The notes beneath the pieces were generated by a model. It saw only the letters and a list, made by a program, of their open reading frames with translations. It was not told the DNA's origin and ran no database searches. The position numbers and the translations under genes are program-made. 44,984 bases of DNA, taken from NCBI GenBank assembly GCA_002730095.1, contig PBZE01000006.1, positions 1 through 44,984 on the forward strand. The letters run 5' to 3'. The stretch's first letter is position 1. Each line of letters begins with the position of its first letter. This document shows positions 1-10,500 of this stretch, piece after piece. This DNA comes from Methanobacteriota archaeon (lineage in GTDB: Archaea > Thermoplasmatota > Poseidoniia > Poseidoniales > Thalassarchaeaceae).

Positions 1-122
1 CTGATTGCGAGCCTAATTACATCAGACCTATTTCGCATGCCATCCAAGCCGACTAGTCTATCCAATTCTAGGAGATGATCTTCAGGAATTCTAAGCGAAA
101 TCATCGGGCTGTGACCTGTCAT
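1..122 (-). CDS. Ribbon-helix-helix (CopG-like) DNA-binding protein, N-terminal fragment truncated by window edge
   Basis: Minus-strand translation from the ATG at 122..120 reads MTGHSPMISLRIPEDHLLELDRLVGLDGMRNRSDVIRLAI, a typical RHH 'SxRIPxxLLxxLDxLV...RSDVIRxAI' pattern. Confidence 0.75.
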   Translation of the reverse strand, partial: MTGHSPMISLRIPEDHLLELDRLVGLDGMRNRSDVIRLAI

Positions 123-234
123 CTTGATCCCCTACTGGTCCATCGAGAGGGGGGAGGGGTATTAATTGTATCTCATATGAAATACAAATGAATTACAATA
201 TTGGTATTTTGATTATTCTTATTTTCTGTCGGCA

Positions 235-255
235 GTTCCCTTCAAGGGGGGAAAC
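235..255 (+). promoter_or_regulatory. 5' leader hairpin upstream of HD-domain gene
   Basis: TTCCCTT-CAAG-GGGGGAA stem-loop (with G.U pairs) downstream of an AT-rich TATA-like stretch at about 205-225. Confidence 0.35.
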
Positions 256-279
256 ATACTCGGAAGCTCGTGGTGTGCT

Positions 280-1596
280 GTGAAGACAATCAATGATGCA
301 ATACACGGACAGTTCAGAATCGACGGAGTTCGAGAGGATCTTCTATCCACCCCTGAAATGAATAAACTGAGTCATATCAAGCAATTGGGACTAGCTCATT
401 TGGTTTTCCCCGGTGCCCATCACACTCGTTTCGAGCACTCACTTGGCGTTTCCCATGTGGCTGGGATGATGGCTGATTCTCTAGGCTTGGATGGATTAGA
501 GAAAGACACTGTTGAGGTAGCTGCGCTTCTGCATGACGTAGGTCACGGACCATACTCCCATACATTGGAACACATTTTGCATGAGAGGGGTGGGATGGAT
601 CACATGTCCATAACAGAAGGGATTATTCTAGGAGACTATGACGTTTTGAGAGAAGGAGAGGGCGCATCTGTGCCCGGAAGGAGATCTGTCCCCGAGATCC
701 TTGAGAGTCACGGCATTGATCCTCGGGAGGTAGCTAGCTTAATCAGAGGGCCAGATGCAAAGGGCTCCGAAAGAAATCTTCTATCATGGGCCGAGGGTAG
801 AACGAACTTTGTTGAGAATGATAAAACAATGGCACATCTTATTCACGGCCCAGTGGACTGTGATCAGATAGACTATCTTCTCAGAGACTCACATTTCACA
901 GGCGTGAAGCATGGAATAATTGATCATAGAAGGCTAATAATGTGCCTTGAAAGTCATGGAGGAGATATTTCCGTAGAAGAGGGCGGACTGCCTGCTTTGG
1001 AAGGTATGTTAGTTGCCAGAGGACTAATGTACAGTGCAGTATATTTCCACAGGGTGACCAGAGTCACAGAGGTCATGCTCTCAAGAGCAGTAGAGAGAAG
1101 CGAGGAAGCGATTCCAGATTCATTAGACCTACAGAGGAGAGTTGATGCAGAGATTTGGCAAGTCCTCCACGAAGCTGGTGATTTTTCAAAGGACATGATT
1201 AGAAGATTGAAGTACAGGCAGCTGCTAAAGGTATGCCTTTCAAGAAGAAAGCAAGATTTGAGCGAAGATGATATCCTCCTCCTCACTGAGTTAGCTTCTG
1301 ACTCCAAGAAGAGGATGGATTTTGAGGATGAAATCGCTAGAAGATCCGGATTAGAACCAGGTTATGTCGCTATTGATGTCCCTAATATCAAACTCCTCCT
1401 ATCGGAACCAAGGATGTCTCAGGTCGATATCAGGATCATTGGAGATGATGGCAGAACTAGGTGGTTTAGGGAACATACGCCTTTGGCAGAAGCTCTCAGA
1501 AAGAGGCAAGTGAGTCAGGCAGTTTTCTACGTGATGACGATTCCGGGATTTGAGTCCAAGGTTTCTCAGGTGTCCGAAGATATTCTCTTCTCCTAG
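280..1596 (+). CDS. HD-domain phosphohydrolase (dNTPase/SAMHD1-like, YdhJ-type)
   Basis: GTG start; motifs HTRFEHSLGVSHVAG, AALLHDVGHGPYSHTLE, VDCDQIDYLLRDSHFTG. Confidence 0.9.
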   Translation: MKTINDAIHGQFRIDGVREDLLSTPEMNKLSHIKQLGLAHLVFPGAHHTRFEHSLGVSHVAGMMADSLGLDGLEKDTVEVAALLHDVGHGPYSHTLEHILHERGGMDHMSITEGIILGDYDVLREGEGASVPGRRSVPEILESHGIDPREVASLIRGPDAKGSERNLLSWAEGRTNFVENDKTMAHLIHGPVDCDQIDYLLRDSHFTGVKHGIIDHRRLIMCLESHGGDISVEEGGLPALEGMLVARGLMYSAVYFHRVTRVTEVMLSRAVERSEEAIPDSLDLQRRVDAEIWQVLHEAGDFSKDMIRRLKYRQLLKVCLSRRKQDLSEDDILLLTELASDSKKRMDFEDEIARRSGLEPGYVAIDVPNIKLLLSEPRMSQVDIRIIGDDGRTRWFREHTPLAEALRKRQVSQAVFYVMTIPGFESKVSQVSEDILFS

Positions 1597-1672
1597 ATAG
1601 GATATTTGCAGACATTGTTACGGGATATGATTCAAAAGGGCAAGGCCGCTCGCGCAAGCGGCTGGTACCTAA

Positions 1673-3795
<2,123 letters not shown>

Positions 3796-5934
3796 CTAAT
3801 TGCCTCCTGATATTCCCAAGCCGGGGATTCTAGTCTTGTTTTCCAAGTACCGAAGTATCAATGCCAAAGTCCATGTGACTATGAAATAGGAAATTAGAAC
3901 CATTCCATATGACCAGAATACCTGGAAGGTTACGGCATTGATCAACTTAGCCTTCCTTGTCAATTCGGAGTACCCTATCACCATCGCCAAAGACGAATTA
4001 AGAACCAAATTGACCATTTCATTGCCCATTGGAGGAATGCAAATCCTAATCGCTTGTGGCATTATAACCAATCTCATTGTCTGCATATAGTTCAGTCCAA
4101 TACTTCTCCCTGCTTCCATCTGCCCGGAAGGAATTGCGGCTATCGCCCCTCTTATTGTCTCACACTGATAAGCCCCAGAATTTAGTCCAAGAGCAAAAAT
4201 CGCACTTACGCACGCTCTATTGGAAAGTACATCGTCTCTCAAGAAAGACGTTATTAGACCGGTCGAACCATCCAGCATTTCCGCCAAGGGATCTCCAATG
4301 AGAGCTCCAATCTGCACTCCAAAGTGAATAAACAAGAACTGCACAATTAATGGCGTATTTCTGAATATGTCAGTGTATATTGTAGCAATGAAGTTCAGAG
4401 GCCTGACGCCCCAAGGATTCCAAATTACAGTTCTTCCAAAAATCTCCAGCTCAGATTTTTTATATTTCCCATTGGCAGAAATAAATAATCCACCAAGTAG
4501 CAAGAGGCTAACTCCAAGAATGAGGTATGCGAAATTCTCGAATTGCAGATCTCCGGTAATTCCTCCTGGATTTATTATCCCAATCGGGGCATAGATATAC
4601 TCCCATCCGTTAAGTCCAAGCCCCTCTATTATTGGAATTAGGTGATCCAAGAACATGAATCCTACGATGAATGAAACAGCTCCGAACAACCTTACTAAAA
4701 TCAGGCTCCTTTTCTGAGCAACCTCTTTCAATGTCGTCGGTGATGTCTTCATCATAGAAAGGGTGACTCCTAAGAAGAATCCAAGGAAAATTCCGAATAA
4801 TACGATATTTAGCGTAGCGAATAACCCGTCTATTAGCATCCCTTTGGAGTAATCAACAAAGTTTCCAAATTCACTGAAGTCTCTTACCTCGAAGCCAACC
4901 TGTTCGTCCTCTCCAGCCCTTTCAGTAATCAAAATTGACCCATTACTTCCTACAGCAATCCCTCTGAATCCATCTAGCATGGCAATATCATTGAAAGCTG
5001 TCAAGTTGTCTAAAGGAATCATTTGCCTATTCACGATGTTTCCGCCATCTTTACTCATTGACAGATATCCTTCAGTGCCAGAAAGAAGGAATTTATTCGT
5101 GGTCGCTACTTCTATCGATGTCAGATTAACGCCCAGATTACTAGAACCTCCCTCAGATTCAAAATATTGCATATTCCAGAGAAAACCAACAGGCGTGGAA
5201 ATCTCTCTCGAGGACTTCATAACCTCTCCCATATCGGTAATGGCGTATGCCCTAATGTCGCTATAGAACTCAACATCAATTATCCTTGACGATGATGCCT
5301 CAGAAGGGGCGTCTCTGTAATCCCAGGTAACGCCTCCATCGTCAGAAAATAGAATGGCCCCCTCCTCTCCAACTGCAATCCCCCTTTCGGAATCCAAGAA
5401 TGAAACATCAAGTAAGTCAACCCCACTTATTGAGTAATCGGACCATGAACCTGAATCGTACTTCCATATGGACCCGTTACTGCCCACAATTACCACAGAG
5501 GAATTCCCATTGAGGGAGACTCCTCGGATGTCCTCTTCTCCGGCGTCAAATGAGATATCCTCCCACTGCGATCCAGAATCGATTTTGATTATGACAGTCC
5601 CATCTCTACCAGCTGCCAGAAAGGCCCCAAATCCCGAGTCTGACATTGACAAATTCGAAGGTCCCATGGACTCCATTTGGGTCCATGTTGCGCCACTATT
5701 TTGACTGCCCAAAACTATCCCATTTTCTCCGAATGCCCATATTTCTTCACCCTCTCCCTCGACAGAAAATAAGTCACTTGTGACTCCACTATTTACCACA
5801 TCCCAACCACTCCTATACTCTTGAGCATTTGCAGTGACAGAAACCAATAAAATCGATAACAATACTATTGCAAAATATCTTGAAATCGAGTGTTTAAATG
5901 GGGAATTTGTTTGAGAAATTGCAGTTTCCCTCAT
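3796..5934 (-). CDS. Fusion: signal/TM + extracellular Ycf48/Asp-box-like beta-propeller (about 5840-4860) + amino-acid ABC transporter permease (about 4860-3796)
   Basis: N-terminal hydrophobic segment FAIVLLSILLVSVTANAQ; repeats GENGIVLGSQNSGATW, GRDGTVIIKIDSGSQW, GSNGSIWKYDSGSW, GEEGAILFSDDGGVTW, GTEGYLSMSKDGG, GSNGSILITE; permease EAA loop GAYQCETIRGAIAAIPSGQMEAGRSIGLNYMQTMRLVIMPQAIRICIPPMGNEMVNLVLNSSL. Confidence 0.9.
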   Translation of the reverse strand: MRETAISQTNSPFKHSISRYFAIVLLSILLVSVTANAQEYRSGWDVVNSGVTSDLFSVEGEGEEIWAFGENGIVLGSQNSGATWTQMESMGPSNLSMSDSGFGAFLAAGRDGTVIIKIDSGSQWEDISFDAGEEDIRGVSLNGNSSVVIVGSNGSIWKYDSGSWSDYSISGVDLLDVSFLDSERGIAVGEEGAILFSDDGGVTWDYRDAPSEASSSRIIDVEFYSDIRAYAITDMGEVMKSSREISTPVGFLWNMQYFESEGGSSNLGVNLTSIEVATTNKFLLSGTEGYLSMSKDGGNIVNRQMIPLDNLTAFNDIAMLDGFRGIAVGSNGSILITERAGEDEQVGFEVRDFSEFGNFVDYSKGMLIDGLFATLNIVLFGIFLGFFLGVTLSMMKTSPTTLKEVAQKRSLILVRLFGAVSFIVGFMFLDHLIPIIEGLGLNGWEYIYAPIGIINPGGITGDLQFENFAYLILGVSLLLLGGLFISANGKYKKSELEIFGRTVIWNPWGVRPLNFIATIYTDIFRNTPLIVQFLFIHFGVQIGALIGDPLAEMLDGSTGLITSFLRDDVLSNRACVSAIFALGLNSGAYQCETIRGAIAAIPSGQMEAGRSIGLNYMQTMRLVIMPQAIRICIPPMGNEMVNLVLNSSLAMVIGYSELTRKAKLINAVTFQVFWSYGMVLISYFIVTWTLALILRYLENKTRIPGLGISGGN

Positions 5935-6039
5935 ACGCTCCCCCTCACTTGGTACAGTTCTTACAATATAGTATCGGCGGTATAATCATGCTGACCTACC
6001 CTCAGTAATGTTCATCGTCGTCTTTCTTTCGCTGGGTTC

Positions 6040-6951
6040 ATGGCAAGCATGTTGTACAAGGGCAAGGTAAAGGAAGTGTGGAGTACCGATGATCCAGATG
6101 TTATCGAATTTAGATATACGGATCAGATAAGTGTCTTCGATCAGATAATTCCAAGCCTCGTTCCACGAAAGGGAGAGAGTCTCAATCGAACTTCTTGTCA
6201 TTGGTTCAAGCTTGTTGAGGAAGCTAATATTTGTGAAACACACATCATTGAAATGAATGCCCCAGATAGGGTTCTGGCGAGGAGGTTTGATGTAATCAGG
6301 GAGCCAGGTGCAATCCCTAGGGACATGGAAAATGTGTTTGTCCCCTTAGAAGTAATTTGCCGACACTACCTGGCTGGGGGCGGATGGCGAAGGTACGACA
6401 GAGGAGATGTCGGTCCAGAGGAGTTTGGTTTTGAGCCCGACACAATACTATTCGAGGGCATAAAGCTTCCAAAACCATATCTTGAGGTATCGACCAAATT
6501 TGAGAAGTTTGATAGACTCCTCGATAGAAAGGAAGCATTAGAGATTTCAAATCTCACAGAAGAAGAGTTCGATGCCATCTTGGACATTGTCATCAAGATT
6601 GATGAGATAATCGATCTAGAGGCTTCCAAAAGAGGACTAATACACGTAGATGGAAAAAAGGAATTCGCACTGGGAGCAGGCAGAGTCCCTGTACTTGTCG
6701 ACTCTTTCGGAACTCTAGATGAGGATAGATGGTGGGCCGCGGATGACTACGAGAATGGGGAAATAGTCTCCCTTTCAAAGGAATTTGTCAGGGAGCATTA
6801 TCTTGGTACTGGTCACTATGAGGACCTATATGATGCCAGAGAAAAAGGCACAGAAGAGCCACCTATCCCAGCACTGCCAGATGAGATTATCAATCAAACC
6901 GCTGAACTTTATGCAAGTATGTTTGAGCGGCTTACAGGTCAACATTTCTAG
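6040..6951 (+). CDS. purC: Phosphoribosylaminoimidazole-succinocarboxamide synthase
   Basis: MLYKGKVKEVWSTDDPDVIEFRYTDQISVFDQ, PLEVICRHYLAGGGWRRY, VLVDSFGTLDEDRWW. Confidence 0.93.
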   Translation: MASMLYKGKVKEVWSTDDPDVIEFRYTDQISVFDQIIPSLVPRKGESLNRTSCHWFKLVEEANICETHIIEMNAPDRVLARRFDVIREPGAIPRDMENVFVPLEVICRHYLAGGGWRRYDRGDVGPEEFGFEPDTILFEGIKLPKPYLEVSTKFEKFDRLLDRKEALEISNLTEEEFDAILDIVIKIDEIIDLEASKRGLIHVDGKKEFALGAGRVPVLVDSFGTLDEDRWWAADDYENGEIVSLSKEFVREHYLGTGHYEDLYDAREKGTEEPPIPALPDEIINQTAELYASMFERLTGQHF

Positions 6952-7584
6952 TTATGAGTGACGCCTCATTAAGATTCCACACCTTCTTCTTTGTGCGGCT
7001 CGCAACATTGCTAGAAGTAACCTGAATGCGTAGTCAACCCCGCCATCCAATGGCTCTTCGGATAGGATTTCCCATCTCCCAGATCGAATAGCCCGCTGCA
7101 ACTCCGAGACTTCCTTCCTAGTGAGCCATCCAAGTAGGGTCAGTCCTCCGAATCCATCTCTGAAGCCAGACTCCCCAAGATTGTCTTCAGAAAGGCCATC
7201 AGATAGCTTGTACAAAAGTTCGTGCAATGTTGACATATCCCCCTTCTGCCTAGTGTATCTGAGCAAGTATGCTACTATATTTCCGTCTGAATAGGGGAAA
7301 CGCCCCAATTTCTCCTTCCCTGAACCGGAATCTATTCCCTCTGTTCTGGCTCCTGAACTATCTAGTTCGATAATTGCCAGATAAAGCAATGTCGCTGGAT
7401 CCATTTTTGGTTCAATGCCATCTTTGAGACTTTGGATATCAATTGAGTTCGGACTCACTTTCTTTATGTCCACGTGATCCCCTCCAAGAGATGACTGTAT
7501 TGATGGTATAACTTCGACTGGATCATGCACTATTGGATCAAATGTATGGAAATTCGGAAGGTTCGATTGCATGGCATTTTTCAC
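6952..7584 (-). CDS. Hypothetical protein (about 210 aa), operonic with the upstream giant surface protein
   Basis: Full-length ORF on the minus strand, stop abutting the purC stop; no family recognised by eye. Confidence 0.65.
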   Translation of the reverse strand: MKNAMQSNLPNFHTFDPIVHDPVEVIPSIQSSLGGDHVDIKKVSPNSIDIQSLKDGIEPKMDPATLLYLAIIELDSSGARTEGIDSGSGKEKLGRFPYSDGNIVAYLLRYTRQKGDMSTLHELLYKLSDGLSEDNLGESGFRDGFGGLTLLGWLTRKEVSELQRAIRSGRWEILSEEPLDGGVDYAFRLLLAMLRAAQRRRCGILMRRHS

Positions 7585-7586
7585 CC

Positions 7587-10500
7587 CTACTTTCCCGATC
7601 TGAGTCGGTTTAGACGCTGCTCAAATACATCCATCTCTTCATCCTCAGGCTCCGATAAATCCGAAGTATCTGCTACTTCTTGTATAATTTCATCGCCGCT
7701 CTCTTCAACCGGACTCTCTTTCTTAATCTCTAACTCATCTCTTCTTTGAGATAATCTAGACTTCCTTTCCAAGGCCTTCTTTTCCACAGCCAATCTAGTC
7801 TTCTCCATCATTTCTCTACTTTCTCTGAAGTTCTTAGCCATCCATGCAAAGGCGATAGAAATTCCAATGACCAGGCTCGCTGAAGCAATCGCAGTACTGG
7901 AATCACTGAACCCGCCTTCGGAATTTTCAGAACCAGAAAGGACTATCCTCGCCTCATTATCAGTCGAGTCTGAATCTTGATCCCATGGGAACTCACAGCT
8001 TATGGTTGCCACAAGCTCCACTCCATCGCTCACATCCGGCCTTTCTATAGTCGGCCTAGGGGCTAGGGCACTAGACTCAGACATATCCACATAGTACTCT
8101 TCTGAATAAGAGCCAGCTTCCACTAAAATTTTGCAAATTGAATCATCTAAAATTTGTTGGTTACTTCTTTTTGTTAGTATTGAAATTTCTTGTCCATCCC
8201 CTGTCCCAGAAATTTGCAATCCCACTAGTCCGACATTCCAATCATTCCTTCTCACATCAAATATTTGACTAGTCGAGGTAACTTCTATTCCCCTTGAGTC
8301 TATGACTCTGAGTGTTAACTCACTATATCCCGGTGCAGGATTCCAGCCTTCTGAACTCAAATTAACCACTCCCGAAGATAATCCCGGGCCAACATCACTC
8401 GAAATGGAGTCAATCATGCTTCCTTGATCATCGGAAAGAATAATCGTAAACTCGAAGTTTTCTGTCCCATTCAATATTGTACAACTGGCCTGTACCGATG
8501 CGACCTCTCCTCCTATGGAACAACTGGCCATTCTAGAAGGCGTATTGGAAACCCATGACCTATATTCAAGGGATACCGTTGAGTCTACTGTGAAGCTTCC
8601 ATTTTTCTCTATTTCCGAATCCCAGAGCCATCCAATCGGCCCCATCCATGGAAGTGACCCAGTTTCCGAGTCAATCACAACACTATTGGAATCGGTCCCA
8701 TGAATTCTCATTACATATTGGTCCCCCGAAGTAGAAATGATTACTGGACTGTTTGCCCATGAATAATCTTCTTTCCTAGTATCTAGGGAGATTTCCCTCT
8801 GGTTGCCCTCTGTATCGGAGGCCAAGATTCTGATAGTTTTTACATCTCCCTCCCATGATTTGTCAGGGATCACCTCAAGTGGTACTCCGGAAATCTCGCC
8901 TACTCCCATGATAACATTACCCTCTCCAGAGACATTCCACCCACTCGGTAGGCTAAGTACCATGAACGATATTGTACTTGGCGAATTGCCAGTATTTTCA
9001 ACCAAAGCCAATGGATAACCTCCGTTTTCGCTTACGACCCAGTCCCCAAATCCTATCAATGAAAAATCATGTGTGGCGGAGACCCTCAATGGGAAAACTA
9101 TCTCCGAAAGGCCAGTAGAGTCTCCTTCTTTGATCCTAAGGGTCAGTTCTACTGCCCTACCATGGACAGCATTTTCAGGAGGTGTAATGTTTAGGAGAAG
9201 TGGTGCACTTTCGCCCGGCTCTATAATTGGAAGATCCTCTATTTCGCCAATATGCCAGCCGCTTTCGCCAGATACGAACATGGAAATGTAGGGACGAGAG
9301 GGAGAATTTCCCGTCTGGACTACAGAGAGTAAAACCTCGGATCCTTCGGGGTCGACTTCTAGACTGGCCTGATTGACTATCGCGTTCCAAGATGGTACAT
9401 GCCCCGATTCGACCGAGAATGAAAATGCAGAAACCTCTTGCCCACGGGAAAATGCTGTAACGGTCACTTCAACCTCTGACCCACTCCAAGCATCAATGGG
9501 GATGGTAGTGCTAATCTCCATAATTTCACTCTCATTGACTCCTACGTTAGATACTGAATCTCCATACGAAGTCCAATCAGTGGAAACATCACCATTTTCA
9601 AGAGTGATTGATGTTGAAGTAATCAGTTCCAAATCATCATCGAGGTTGCCAATGTTGGTCGCTATAACATTCATTCTGAAAATCTCTCCAGGGTCAGCTG
9701 TTACCATTGCTCCATCCCCTTCTATCTCCCCTTCCTGGGTAACGAAATATGGATAGATGTCCCATTGATGGTCCTGCCTCGCCTCGAATGCAATTTCAAC
9801 TAGTGAGCTTGAATCAATGTCACCCAGGGAGCGCATCTCGAACAAAATCCTAATGGGGACCCTAGCAGGGGTATTTTCCGGAAGAACAACTGTAATTGGG
9901 ACAGTTGTCAGACTTCCGGCCGATAATGATACTGTGTCCCTTGAAAAGGAAACGATTATTCCGGGATCTTCAGAAATATTTTCGTCCATTACCAATGAGT
10001 AACCCAATTCATACGAGTCGTACCCGTTACCCGGGTTCTCAAGCCTCAAAACCACGAGAGCTTCTTCATCTACATCAACTAGTAGGGGCTGTTCTGAAGG
10101 TGCAGAAACAATCATCGACGATCTGTAGATTTGTAAGACCTCAAGAGAAAATATGAGAGAGTGATCAGCAGACTCGTTGCTGGGATCTTCGAAGTAATGA
10201 AATGCCGGTGCTGCGCTATCGGGTAGATCCAATGACAGGATCCCTTCGCCAGTCCCACTAGTGACATCCATAGTAACAAAGTCGCCGTTTATCATCAAGT
10301 CCCCGGATGCCGACCAAATCCATCCAGTTTTTGCCATTCCAGCAGAAGAAAGAGACCATGTCAGTGTGTCTGATTCCGAAGGTCTGTCAGCCTCTATGTT
10401 CCATTGCAGATTTGTTGTTGGTACGCTTCTGATATGGCTTCTACTAACTACGCCCGAGGCAATGAAGGTCAAGTCAACCGTCTGGCATGCTTCATCTCCA

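Noticed and set aside
1645-1662. GCCGCT-CGCGCA-AGCGGC as an intrinsic terminator of the HD gene
   Set aside because: No downstream T-tract, and archaeal termination is mainly T-run driven; left unassigned.
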